From the NCBI GenBank assembly GCA_905372875.1, contig CAJPQU010000084.1:1-8576 (forward strand): a stretch of DNA of 8,576 nucleotides, in the 5' to 3' direction. Positions within the stretch are counted from its first letter, which is position 1; every line of letters starts with the position of its first letter. The notes beneath the pieces were generated by a model that worked only from the letters and a program-made list of their open reading frames with translations, searched no databases and had not been told where the DNA came from. This document shows, piece after piece, positions 1 to 6,770 of the stretch. This DNA comes from an uncultured Schwartzia sp. (GTDB taxonomy: Bacteria; Bacillota; Negativicutes; Selenomonadales; Selenomonadaceae). A program made the position numbers and the translations under genes.

Positions 1-293
1 AGGCTCCCGCTGTATACCTTATCCCCAATACCGCGACATACGGCCTCAACGCCCTGATTTTCTGCCGTCTCTAGCAAAGATTGCCCTTCCATAATAATAC
101 CGTCTACAGGAATACATTCTCCAGGATAGATCAAAAGGGTATCACCCGAGCGAACCTTATCTGTTTCTACCCAACGTTCCATATTTCCAGATAGGACAAA
201 GGCATGTTTGGGAATTCTGCAGCCAGTTATTCCAGGTCTTCCGGAGAAATCCCTCCATAGTCTTTCTAACAGCCTCATCATAGAGCATTTCAT
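1..293 (-). CDS. P-type (heavy-metal type) ATPase-like protein, N-terminal part only, TGES motif not conserved
   Basis: The reading frame runs leftwards from an ATG at 293-291 and leaves the window after about 97 codons. A clear GGAGGG ribosome site (306-301) lies 7 nt before the ATG, and the frame is closed by stops further upstream, so this is the best start. The protein resembles the actuator (A) domain of P1B metal ATPases: I-P-K-H-A near residues 27-31, V-R-S-G-D, then Y-P-G-E-C-I-P-V-D-G, and G-D-K-V-Y-S-G-S at the window edge. Two things are odd. The N-terminal metal-binding domain and first membrane helices that normally precede the A domain are absent. The dephosphorylation motif TGES is also replaced by N-Q-G-V in an otherwise collinear stretch. 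With csoR just upstream and a CsoR-like operator at its promoter, a role in copper handling is likely. Transport activity cannot be claimed: it may be a divergent, regulatory or decaying ATPase. The catalytic DKTGT region lies outside the window. Confidence 0.72.
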   Translation of the reverse strand, partial: MKCSMMRLLERLWRDFSGRPGITGCRIPKHAFVLSGNMERWVETDKVRSGDTLLIYPGECIPVDGIIMEGQSLLETAENQGVEAVCRGIGDKVYSGS

Positions 294-331
294 AGTGCAT
301 CCCTCCAAGGGACAATCTTTTTCTTAAGGCT

Positions 332-361
332 ATTATACCCATAGGGGTATAAGTTTGTCAA
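332..361 (-). promoter_or_regulatory. Sigma-A-type promoter of the P-type ATPase-like gene
   Basis: On the minus strand a perfect -35 box TTGACA (361-356) is separated by 18 nt from a perfect -10 box TATAAT (337-332). The predicted transcript would start near 325 and give a leader of roughly 30 nt before the GGAGGG and ATG of the ATPase-like gene. Both hexamers match consensus, so this should be a strong promoter that needs a repressor. The overlapping inverted repeat supplies a site for one. Confidence 0.85.
334..351. promoter_or_regulatory. Probable CsoR operator (inverted repeat within the promoter)
   Basis: TATACCC (334-340) and GGGTATA (345-351) form a perfect 7-bp inverted repeat around a 4-nt centre, ATAG. 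A short palindrome with GC-rich inner and AT-rich outer half-sites is the usual form of CsoR operators in Bacillota. The repeat covers the -10 box and part of the spacer of the ATPase-like promoter, so a bound regulator would block RNA polymerase. csoR is the adjacent upstream gene. The assignment to CsoR is inferred from sequence form and neighbourhood. Confidence 0.78.
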
Positions 362-363
362 CA

Positions 364-402
364 GAAAAATAAAAACCAGCTAAACGAAAAGAATAGCCGG
401 CT
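364..402 (-). terminator. Rho-independent terminator after csoR
   Basis: Read on the minus strand, AGCCGGCTA (402-394) pairs with TAGCTGGTT (382-374), giving a 9-bp stem with two G-U pairs and an 11-nt loop. It is followed at once by TTTTTATTTTT. It lies 38 nt beyond the csoR stop codon and 3 nt before the -35 box of the next promoter, so it should separate the csoR transcript from the ATPase-like gene. Confidence 0.8.
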
Positions 403-439
403 AAAAAGATAGGCACCTTTTATTCATCTGATGAGATCT

Positions 440-715
440 TTATTTCATGTTGGCAAACCGCTCCACCGCCGTCGTAAACATGGCGATGGTTTGATCGGCA
501 TCACCGTGCTCAATACCATCCTTGACACAATGCTGGATATGTCCTTCTAATATGACTTGCCCACATTTATGAAGGGCTGATTTTGCCGCGTTCATCTGGG
601 AGAGAATATCTTCACAGGGAATGTCCTGATCCACCATGCGGTCGATAGCCTGCACTTGTCCGATAATTTTTTTTAAGCGGCGGTGTAAATTCTCCGCGTC
701 CATACATTGCTTCAT
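440..715 (-). CDS. csoR: CsoR/FrmR/RcnR-family metal-sensing repressor, copper (CsoR) type
   Basis: This 91-residue protein is a full-length, all-helical DUF156 regulator. Members form tetramers, bind DNA in the apo form and release it when metal binds. The start chosen is the ATG at 715-713, because GGAGGA lies about 7 nt upstream; an in-frame ATG further upstream would only add 12 residues without a better ribosome site. The family signature L-K-K-I-I-G-Q-V near residues 14-21 is present. The Cu(I) ligands expected for CsoR are in place: Cys34 in I-P-C-E-D, and His59 and Cys63 in G-H-I-Q-H-C. A cysteine rather than histidine at position 63 argues against the Ni/Co sensor RcnR. An additional Cys51 lies nearby. 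The gene sits between queA (65 nt away) and the ATPase-like gene, whose promoter carries a matching inverted repeat. The metal is inferred from the ligand pattern; a persulfide sensor (CstR) is less likely because His59 is kept. Confidence 0.9.
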   Translation of the reverse strand: MKQCMDAENLHRRLKKIIGQVQAIDRMVDQDIPCEDILSQMNAAKSALHKCGQVILEGHIQHCVKDGIEHGDADQTIAMFTTAVERFANMK

Positions 716-780
716 GTTTATCTTCCTCCATTTGGTAAGTTTAAGTATCAAGGGATCCCTATCACGGGAATGCTCTCACT

Positions 781-1827
781 TTAGCGGGCTCCTTTAGCGG
801 CTGGAGCCGTGAGGAACATAGCGTCCCCAAAAGAAAAGAATCGATATCGCCCTCTCACTGCTCTTTGATAAGCGCGCAGAATAAACTCTCGTCCGGCAAA
901 GGCACTGACGAGCATAATGAGGGTGGATTTCGGTAAATGAAAATTTGTTATGACGGCATCTACGATCTTAAACTCATAGCCTGGATAAATAAAAATTTCC
1001 GTCCAACCCGATTGGGCTCTGATTTCATTTTTCGCTGATGCCGCAGCTTCCAGTGTGCGAATGGACGTGGTCCCCACGGCGATGACACGATGTTTTGCCG
1101 CTTTCGTGTCGCGAATCAATTGTGCGGTTTCTTCGTTGAGAGAATAATACTCTCGGTGCATGGTATGCTCTTCAATCTGGTTCGTTTTCACCGGACGGAA
1201 GGTACCTAGTCCCACGTGAAGTGTCAGAAAGCCAAGATTCACACCGTACGATTGAAGAGCCTCCATTTGTTCTTTGGTAAAATGCAGCCCTGCGGTGGGC
1301 GCAGCCGCTGATCCTGATTCTCGATTATAAACCGTCTGATATCGTTCTCTGTCAGTTAGCTTTTCATGGATATAAGGTGGCAGAGGCGTCTCCCCTAACC
1401 TGTCTAACAGTTCTTCCCATACGCCTCGATAGTAAAATTCAATCACACGTCCGCCAAAAGCAGTGACCTCTCTGACGATTCCTATTAGTTCTTCACCAAA
1501 ATGAATAACGGCGCCGGGATGTGCTTTCTTTCCCGGTTGTACTAAAGTTTCCCAGAAATTTCCTTTCATACGGTGCAACAGGAATACTTCCACGCGTCCC
1601 CCGGTCGGTTCACGACGCCCGATAAGCCGGGCTGGCATGACCCGGGTGTCGTTGAAAATCAAAGTATCTCCCGGTGCTAAAAACTGTTTCAGATCAGAAA
1701 AACGATGGTCTTCCATGGTTTCTCGGACAGGATCCAATACCATAAGCCGCGAAGCGTTACGGGGCTCAACGGGCGTCTGGGCAATCAATTCTTTCGGCAG
1801 ATCATAGTCAAATTCAGTCAGCAGCAT
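781..1827 (-). CDS. queA: S-adenosylmethionine:tRNA ribosyltransferase-isomerase (queuosine biosynthesis)
   Basis: QueA transfers and rearranges the ribosyl group of S-adenosylmethionine onto 7-aminomethyl-7-deazaguanine in tRNA, making epoxyqueuosine at wobble position 34 of tRNAs with GUN anticodons. The product is 348 residues, the usual family length, and starts M-L-L-T-E-F-D-Y-D-L-P. Conserved blocks appear in order: N-D-T-R-V-M-P-A-R-L, the S-A-A-A-P-T-A-G-L-H-F-T block, H-V-G-L-G-T-F-R-P-V, A-V-G-T-T-S-I-R-T-L-E, Y-P-G-Y-E-F-K, N-F-H-L-P-K-S-T-L and F-S-F-G-D-A-M near the C-terminus. The ATG at 1827-1825 is chosen over longer in-frame starts because those would run into the preceding spoIID-like gene and do not belong to the family. 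A purine-rich stretch, GAGGAAAACAAAGGA, precedes it. The gap to the upstream stop is 22 nt, so co-transcription is likely. tgt, the usual downstream partner, is not here; csoR follows instead. Confidence 0.96.
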   Translation of the reverse strand: MLLTEFDYDLPKELIAQTPVEPRNASRLMVLDPVRETMEDHRFSDLKQFLAPGDTLIFNDTRVMPARLIGRREPTGGRVEVFLLHRMKGNFWETLVQPGKKAHPGAVIHFGEELIGIVREVTAFGGRVIEFYYRGVWEELLDRLGETPLPPYIHEKLTDRERYQTVYNRESGSAAAPTAGLHFTKEQMEALQSYGVNLGFLTLHVGLGTFRPVKTNQIEEHTMHREYYSLNEETAQLIRDTKAAKHRVIAVGTTSIRTLEAAASAKNEIRAQSGWTEIFIYPGYEFKIVDAVITNFHLPKSTLIMLVSAFAGREFILRAYQRAVRGRYRFFSFGDAMFLTAPAAKGAR

Positions 1828-1849
1828 ATTCCTTTGTTTTCCTCTATCG

Positions 1850-3146
1850 TTAATACAGCTTGATGATTTCCACATTCGTATAGTAATGATGTAAAATGGA
1901 TCGGTAATCTTTTTTAGCGGCCATGGCATGAGCTCCCCACTGCGACATCCCCACGCCATGCCCCCTTCCCCAACCGTCAAACAACAGCGTTTCGGAAGAT
2001 TGGCCGTGGAACTCTATTTTCCCGTTGCGATTTGGCGTGGTCGCTGTTCCTTTTTGATAGCGGATATCAAACCGCGTTCCTGGCAGACCCAATAGCCAAC
2101 GAAGTTTCGGTCCCAAAATTTCTGCAGTTCGCAATGTCCCCACAAAACGAACCATCCGGACCCGACCTGACACGTAGCGGTCGGCGGTTTCTTTTCTTGC
2201 CCCCTCTTCCAACGGCGTCAGTTCCACACGTTTTAAAGTCCCAATATCGAATCCTGCTGTCCGCAGTTTGGCCCGTATTTCAGCAGCTGAAACGGCGATC
2301 TGCCAATGATACTCCGTAAGTGGGTTCGTCCCGCACTGATTTTAAGTAAGGCAAGGGGTCGCCTCCAGCCTCTTCGTTGCCGGCCGTCCATCCGCCCGAT
2401 GAAGCATGAAAAGCGGAATAAATCGGCTTATCGTTATACGTCATCACTTCCCCTCGGGTTGAGGAAACTGCCGCCAGGACAGTCTTGCTCTCAGCAGCGA
2501 TTCCGCCGTACACTTGACAATGGGTATTAGGGCATACGTCGAAACCTTCTTTTTCGTGACGTCCCAAGGAATAAAGGGCAAAAGTGCGAGCCGCTACTGC
2601 CTGCGCCCGCAATGCTTCCATAGGCCAATCCGCGCCCATCTCCGCGCCGATCACTCCACTTACATAGTCGTCTAATGTTACATTGTTGATAACGGTGATG
2701 GCACCATTTTGCATGATAAGCCGAAAATCTCCCCGATAGGCTTCTCCGTTATAGAAGATGGGAATGGAAGCGCGAGAATCGGCGCGCTTCACCACCAGTA
2801 TTTTCGCCGACACCGGTTTGCCATTTAAAAGGAATTGTCCTCCACGTTTGGTAACTGTCAACGTGGCGTTAGCGGACAATTTTTCCAGTCCCAGTTCCGT
2901 TGCTCCGTCACGTACCACATATTCGCCTTTAGCAAGAAATACTGCGGCCTCTTGTCCTGTCGCCAATCCCACCCGAATGGCCGGTTCTGGAGAAAATTTC
3001 GTTGCTGTTGTCTCCGTTACGGGGAGTGTCTTTCCTGTGGTAGGGCCAGTGACCGGAACCGCGTGAACAGTTCCACTTGCGTCCAACAGGGACAGCATGG
3101 TGGTGAACAGCATTGTTCCTAAAATACGTAATATCCAACCGGCCAT
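1850..3146 (-). pseudogene. SpoIID/LytB-domain cell wall protein, interrupted by a +1 frame change
   Basis: SpoIID/LytB proteins are lytic transglycosylases that act on peptidoglycan strands stripped of stem peptides; in sporeformers SpoIID works in engulfment, and homologues also occur in non-sporulating Bacillota. The first frame (3146-2280) gives 288 residues: a signal peptide (about residues 1-30), then the core with the probable catalytic Glu169 in G-A-E-M, followed by E-A-L-R-A-Q-A-V-A-A-R-T-F, and a His197/Cys205/His209/Cys210 cluster resembling the zinc site reported for a clostridial SpoIID. It ends early at 2280. The +1 frame continues the family without a gap, from E-Y-H-W-Q-I (about 2314) through the conserved tail G-W-G-R-G-H-G-V-G-M-S-Q-W-G to the stop at 1850. 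Removing one base near 2311-2320 restores a 431-residue protein, so a one-base insertion or a sequencing error fits. The ATG at 3146 has AGGAGG 9 nt upstream. Family assignment is secure; whether it is functional is not. Confidence 0.85.
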
Positions 3147-3188
3147 AACCCGCGCCTCCTGTCGATGTGAGATGGAACTGGGTACATT

Positions 3189-4040
3189 CTATACCGTGCA
3201 GATCATTCCGTCAATCGGCCCCTGTGGTTGTGAAGCGGGCGCGCTTAGTCCGATTCCATAAGACGCCGGATAGACCACCTGTTCTAAGCACAGCCCTTGC
3301 GCTGGTGCGGTGGGGCTGGCTAACGAACGGGTACGACCGGCCAGAATTTTGGCAAAATCGTTCGAGGTTTTTATTCCTAATCCGACATCAACCAAAGTTC
3401 CCACTAAATTTCGCGCCATGTGATACAGAAAACCGTTGGCGCAAAAACAAAATTGAATGATATCCCCCCATCTTTCCACCGTTGCCGTATCCATCCGGCG
3501 GATAGGGGACATAGGCGCGCCGCCCGCCGCCCGAAAAGAGGAGAAATCATGTTCGCCTACGAGTTGGGTTGCCGCACTTTTCATGGCAGCTACATCTAAC
3601 GGACGGCGTATGTACCAAGCGTATCGCCTTAAAAAAGGGTCAGCTGACCTCCCTTGTAAAAGACGATAGGTATACGTTTTTTGGCAGGCGCTGTGTAAAG
3701 CGCTAAAATCAGCCGGCATCTCAAAAGCTTCTCGCACCACGATATCATTAGGTAATAAGCTTTCTGCCGCTCGCACAATGCGATGAACCGGGATGTTCCC
3801 GTCCGTAAAAAAATTGACGACCTGTCCCCGGGCGTGGACCCCGGCATCTGTTCGTCCCGCAGCTGCCATTTCAATAGGCTCGCCGAAGAGCAGCGCCAGT
3901 TTGTCTTCCAATACATTTTGCACCGCTATGACCGGTGGCGTCTGCCTTTGAAATCCATGATATAAAGTTCCGTCGTAGGCGATGATCAGGGCGATATTAC
4001 GCCGCCGTGCCTTCATCATTGCTTTATGTTCCCGCCGCAT
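3189..4040 (-). CDS. truA: tRNA pseudouridine(38-40) synthase TruA
   Basis: TruA converts uridines 38, 39 and 40 in the anticodon arm of many tRNAs to pseudouridine. The 283-residue product carries the N-terminal A-Y-D-G-T-x-Y-x-G-F-Q-R-Q block (about 21-33), the catalytic aspartate Asp65 in A-G-R-T-D-A-G-V-H-A, D-F-S-A-L-H-S-A near 111-118, and G-F-L-Y-H-M-A-R-N-L-V-G-T-L in the C-terminal half. Its ATG (4040-4038) shares one base with the ecfT stop as TGATG, which suggests translational coupling. ATGs at residues 8 and 9 are alternative starts, and M-K-A-R-R-R-N-I-A-L would also look like a normal family N-terminus; no ribosome site clearly decides between them. About 30 residues follow the last conserved block, a slightly long tail. 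The position directly after ecfT is the classic order in Bacillota. Confidence 0.96.
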   Translation of the reverse strand: MRREHKAMMKARRRNIALIIAYDGTLYHGFQRQTPPVIAVQNVLEDKLALLFGEPIEMAAAGRTDAGVHARGQVVNFFTDGNIPVHRIVRAAESLLPNDIVVREAFEMPADFSALHSACQKTYTYRLLQGRSADPFLRRYAWYIRRPLDVAAMKSAATQLVGEHDFSSFRAAGGAPMSPIRRMDTATVERWGDIIQFCFCANGFLYHMARNLVGTLVDVGLGIKTSNDFAKILAGRTRSLASPTAPAQGLCLEQVVYPASYGIGLSAPASQPQGPIDGMICTV

Positions 4041-4843
4041 CAGATCCCCACGACTTTCATTATCTCTAATGCTGCCAGAAAAATGACGATGAAAAATATT
4101 GCCGTATAGTCTCGTTTGGATACGCGTAATTCTTTCATTCGGGTGCGTCCTTCCCCACCGTGATAACAGCGAGCCTCCATAGCCATAGCCAGATCATCCG
4201 CTCGACGAAACGCCGAAATAAAGAGAGGCACTAAAACCGGTGTCAAACTATAGAGTCGCCGAAGAAAATGTCCTGAAGAAAAATCAGACCCACGTGATTG
4301 TTGGGCTTTCATGATTTTATCGGTTTCTTCAATCAGCGTCGGTACAAATCGTAAGGCAATCGTCATCATCATAGCCAATTCATGCGCTGGCACGCCGATG
4401 ATTTTTAATGGTTTTAAAAGAGCCTCCATGGCGTCCGTCAGCGAAAGCGGCGAAGTTGTGAAGGTAAGGAGGGAAGAGAGAAGGATCAGTAACGTTAATC
4501 GTAGGCAGAGAAAAAAACCTTTTGCTAAACCTTCATAAGTCAGTTCAAATATCCAAATCTGTGTGATCTTTTCTCCTGGTGTACTGCAAAGATGAATAAG
4601 GAAAGTAAAAGCTAATATCCACCACAGAGGACGAATGGATTTTACAAGTGTGAGCAAGGGAACGCCTGAGGTGAGAGATAGTCCTATCGTTAAAATGGCA
4701 AGTGCTCCATAAGTACCCGGTGTATCAAAGATAAAGATGGCGATAATCAAGCAAAATAAAAGAACGACTTTAACCCGCGGATCCAAGCGATGCAAAATGG
4801 ATTCACCGGGAAAAAACTGGCCTATGGTAATGTCTGTCAGCAC
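4040..4843 (-). CDS. ecfT: Energy-coupling factor transporter membrane protein EcfT
   Basis: EcfT is the membrane scaffold of group II ECF importers. It links the two ATPases to interchangeable substrate-binding S components for vitamins or metal ions. The 267-residue protein begins with the family motif H-R-L-D-P-R-V-K (18-25) and has hydrophobic segments near 26-39, 43-60, 72-86, 109-128 and 247-260. The long cytoplasmic coupling helices carry the two conserved signatures: A-Q-Q-S-R-G (180-185) and A-M-E-A-R (221-225), which sit in grooves of the ATPases. The start codon is GTG at 4843-4841, preceded at good spacing by AGAAGG; this start overlaps the 3' end of ecfA2 by 7 nt. The stop overlaps the truA start. 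No S-component gene is adjacent, so the substrate cannot be told. Confidence 0.95.
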   Translation of the reverse strand: MLTDITIGQFFPGESILHRLDPRVKVVLLFCLIIAIFIFDTPGTYGALAILTIGLSLTSGVPLLTLVKSIRPLWWILAFTFLIHLCSTPGEKITQIWIFELTYEGLAKGFFLCLRLTLLILLSSLLTFTTSPLSLTDAMEALLKPLKIIGVPAHELAMMMTIALRFVPTLIEETDKIMKAQQSRGSDFSSGHFLRRLYSLTPVLVPLFISAFRRADDLAMAMEARCYHGGEGRTRMKELRVSKRDYTAIFFIVIFLAALEIMKVVGI

Positions 4844-5706
4844 TTCTTTGCCCTTCTTTCCCGCCAGGCTCCTTCAATACTCTTCACGGCTCCTTCGATC
4901 GTAAAAGCGTCCACTGTAACAGAAAGCCCCCCTGCCTGCAGTTTTTTCAGCAAAGTCACGGTACTCGGCGTGTCCAGACCCGCTTTTTGAATTAATGCCT
5001 CAGATTGAAAGGCTTTCCGGGGTGTCGTATCCAAAAGTACTTCTCCTTCGTGCATGATTACAACTCGGTCGGCCAAGCGAGCAATATCATCCATATTATG
5101 AGAAACAAAGATCACTGTCATCTTCTTTTCTCGATGGAGGCGAACGATCCTTTTCAGCAAATCGTCTCGCCCGCGGGGATCAAGACCTGCGGCCGGTTCG
5201 TCCAGAATTAAATATTTTGGTTCCATGGCCAATACACCGGCAATGGCCACTCGGCGTTTTTGCCCTCCGCTTAGTTGGAAGGGAGAACAGTTTTTATAAG
5301 TATCGTAATCTAAGCGAACCAATTCCATTGCTCGGCGCACCCGCGTTTCAATTTCTTCCGAAGATAGTCCTAAGTTTTTCGGGCCGAAAGCAACGTCTGC
5401 CATCACGGTTTCCTCGAAGAGTTGATGCTCGGGATATTGGAACACCATCCCTACACGCTGGCGCGCGGCGACCGCCTCTTGTCCTTTGTCCGCAAGATTC
5501 TGTCCGTCCACTCGTACCGTTCCTTGCGTCGGATGAAGTATTCCATTTAAATGCTGCACTAAAGTGGATTTACCCGAACCGGTGTGCCCGGCGATAGCAG
5601 TCAGCGTACCTTCCGGTATGGTAAGTGTGACGTGAGATAGCGCTCTTTGTTCAAAAGTTGTCCCCGGCATATAGGTATATGACACTTGCCGCAATTCTAT
5701 TGACAT
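4837..5706 (-). CDS. ecfA2: Energy-coupling factor transporter ATP-binding protein EcfA2
   Basis: This is the second ATPase of the ECF module, which pairs with EcfA1 to power uptake through EcfT and S components. The product is 289 residues. All ABC motifs are present: Walker A G-H-T-G-S-G-K-S-T (40-48), Q-loop Gln90 in F-Q-Y-P, signature L-S-G-G-Q (145-149), Walker B Y-L-I-L-D-E (165-170) and the switch His203 in V-S-H-N. The C-terminal extension after about residue 235 is typical of EcfA proteins. The ATG at 5706-5704 starts M-S-I-E-L-R-Q-V and has GGTGA about 8 nt upstream. A longer in-frame extension exists but would lie inside ecfA1 and is not part of the family. The start overlaps the end of ecfA1 by 10 nt, and the stop overlaps ecfT, so translation is probably coupled. 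The 1/2 naming follows gene order. Confidence 0.95.
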   Translation of the reverse strand: MSIELRQVSYTYMPGTTFEQRALSHVTLTIPEGTLTAIAGHTGSGKSTLVQHLNGILHPTQGTVRVDGQNLADKGQEAVAARQRVGMVFQYPEHQLFEETVMADVAFGPKNLGLSSEEIETRVRRAMELVRLDYDTYKNCSPFQLSGGQKRRVAIAGVLAMEPKYLILDEPAAGLDPRGRDDLLKRIVRLHREKKMTVIFVSHNMDDIARLADRVVIMHEGEVLLDTTPRKAFQSEALIQKAGLDTPSTVTLLKKLQAGGLSVTVDAFTIEGAVKSIEGAWRERRAKKC

Positions 5707-6527
5707 AATGCTGTCACCAATTCTTCGTCGGTTATGATATCTTCTGGCAGAGGAATCCCCTGTCGGCGAAGGCGCCAAGCAATCTCCGCCGCGAGAGGCA
5801 CGTCCAGTCCGCGCTTCTTCATTTGTTCCACCTGCTGAAAGATTTTTCGAGGTGGTCCATCTTCCACCAATCGTCCTTTTTCCATTACTAATACTCGATC
5901 GGCAGCGGCCGCTTCCTCCATGAAATGTGTAATGTAAACGATAGTGATCCCAGCATGACGATGAAGTTCACGTACCGTGGTCAATACTTCTTTGCGCCCG
6001 GCGGGATCTAACATGGCCGTCGGCTCATCCAGCACCAAACATCGCGTCCGCATCGCCAGTGCTCCGGCGATCGCTACCCGTTGTTTTTGACCGCCAGATA
6101 AAAGATGAGGGGCAAAATTTCGGAAGGCCGTCATCTCCACCGCGCGCAATGATGCCTCTACTCTTCGGTGTATTTCGATCGACGGAATGCCTAAATTTTC
6201 CGGGCCGAACGCTACGTCCTCCTCGACCACAGCGGCGATGATCTGATTATCAGGATTTTGAAACACCATGCTGACTTCTTGCCGTATATCCCAAAGATGT
6301 GCGGCGTCGCGTGTATCCATGCCGTCGATGCGACATATCCCTTCCGTTGGTAGCAGAATGGCATTTAAGTGTTTGGCCAACGTTGACTTTCCCGACCCAT
6401 TCGTTCCCAGCACAGCCACAAACTCACCCGCCGAAAGGGAAAGGTTAATATGAGACAAAGCCGCCGTCTCCCCTTCTTCTCCGGCATGATGGATATGACT
6501 TAAATTTTCCAGTTCAATAAACGCCAA
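5697..6527 (-). CDS. ecfA1: Energy-coupling factor transporter ATP-binding protein EcfA1
   Basis: This is the first ATPase of the ECF transporter and the first gene of the leftward operon. The 276-residue product has Walker A G-T-N-G-S-G-K-S-T (41-49), Gln90 in F-Q-N-P, the signature L-S-G-G-Q (143-147), Walker B C-L-V-L-D-E (163-168) and His201 in I-T-H-F-M-E-E-A. The start is TTG (6527-6525), giving M-A-F-I-E-L-E-N; it is supported by AGGAGG eight nt upstream, and no ATG fits the conserved N-terminus. In many Bacillota this gene follows rplQ at the end of a ribosomal protein cluster. Here it instead faces a divergent chemotaxis receptor and has its own promoter. Confidence 0.95.
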   Translation of the reverse strand: MAFIELENLSHIHHAGEEGETAALSHINLSLSAGEFVAVLGTNGSGKSTLAKHLNAILLPTEGICRIDGMDTRDAAHLWDIRQEVSMVFQNPDNQIIAAVVEEDVAFGPENLGIPSIEIHRRVEASLRAVEMTAFRNFAPHLLSGGQKQRVAIAGALAMRTRCLVLDEPTAMLDPAGRKEVLTTVRELHRHAGITIVYITHFMEEAAAADRVLVMEKGRLVEDGPPRKIFQQVEQMKKRGLDVPLAAEIAWRLRRQGIPLPEDIITDEELVTALCQ

Positions 6528-6577
6528 GAACTTAGCCTCCTATTTCCTTCAATATGCGTCATTTACACGATAGATTT

Positions 6578-6606
6578 ATTATACATGGCGTAAACCGTCA
6601 ACGCAA
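6578..6606 (-). promoter_or_regulatory. Probable promoter of the ecfA1-queA operon
   Basis: On the minus strand a perfect TATAAT (6583-6578) lies 17 nt after TTGCGT (6606-6601), a weak -35 match. Transcription would start near 6571, leaving a leader of about 43 nt before the TTG of ecfA1. That is too short for a known vitamin riboswitch. A second -35-like TTGACG overlaps this stretch but is only 12 nt from the -10 box. Because the following genes overlap or are closely spaced, this promoter probably serves ecfA1 through queA. Confidence 0.55.
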
Positions 6607-6624
6607 TCTACAACATAGGTTTAC
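6590..6624. repeat. Inverted repeat GTAAACC / GGTTTAC, possible operator
   Basis: Perfect 7-bp arms at 6590-6596 and 6618-6624 are separated by 21 nt, about 2.7 helical turns between arm centres. The repeat brackets the -35 region of the leftward promoter. The spacing is long for a transcript hairpin but fits two half-sites of a DNA-binding dimer. No regulator can be named, and a 7-bp match at this distance could occur by chance in AT-rich sequence. Confidence 0.3.
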
Positions 6625-6740
6625 AGAAAGATTTTTCAAGAAAACATCGGACTGATCGCATAATTCGATACGAAAGGTATACAAAAAAGAGAATGATGAA
6701 ACAAAGGATAATTCTTATTAAGATATTTGTTTTATGTGGG

Positions 6741-6770
6741 TTGTCTGTGTTCGTTGTTTTATATTATAAT
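6741..6770 (+). promoter_or_regulatory. Probable promoter of the H-NOX chemotaxis receptor
   Basis: TTGTCT (6741-6746) and a perfect TATAAT (6765-6770) are separated by 18 nt. Transcription would begin near 6777, about 33 nt before the ATG. AGAAGG (6795-6800) is the ribosome site, 9 nt before the start. The pattern is sigma-A-like; I see no match to a sigma-28 motility promoter. The upstream remainder of the intergenic region (about 6625-6740) is AT-rich and holds nothing else I can identify. Confidence 0.6.

Noticed and set aside
157..342. Small 61-codon minus-strand frame beginning in the operator region
   Set aside because: It overlaps the ATPase-like gene in another frame, starts within the promoter, has no ribosome site for its first ATG and resembles nothing; the overlapping frame carries clear A-domain homology.
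716..780. Terminator or operator between queA and csoR
   Set aside because: A 10-bp palindrome AGGGATCCCT occurs at 751-760, but it has no following T-tract and does not resemble the repeat at the ATPase-like promoter; no convincing promoter for csoR was found here either.
1828..1980. Longer N-terminus for queA reaching 1980
   Set aside because: The extra 51 residues lie antisense-free but inside the spoIID-like gene's 3' end in a different frame, and QueA proteins begin at the M-L-L-T-E-F-D-Y block.
2290..2341. Programmed ribosomal frameshift in the spoIID-like gene
   Set aside because: No prfB-like CTTTGA site, slippery heptamer with a following hairpin, or internal ribosome site is apparent near the switch; a simple one-base insertion or read error is the plainer explanation.
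2032..3122. Several plus-strand frames of 70-102 codons opposite the spoIID-like gene
   Set aside because: They are antisense to well-conserved coding sequence, overlap one another and lack recognisable domains or ribosome sites.
6528..6577. Riboswitch ahead of the ECF operon
   Set aside because: The predicted leader is only about 43 nt and shows no conserved cobalamin, TPP, FMN or similar aptamer elements.
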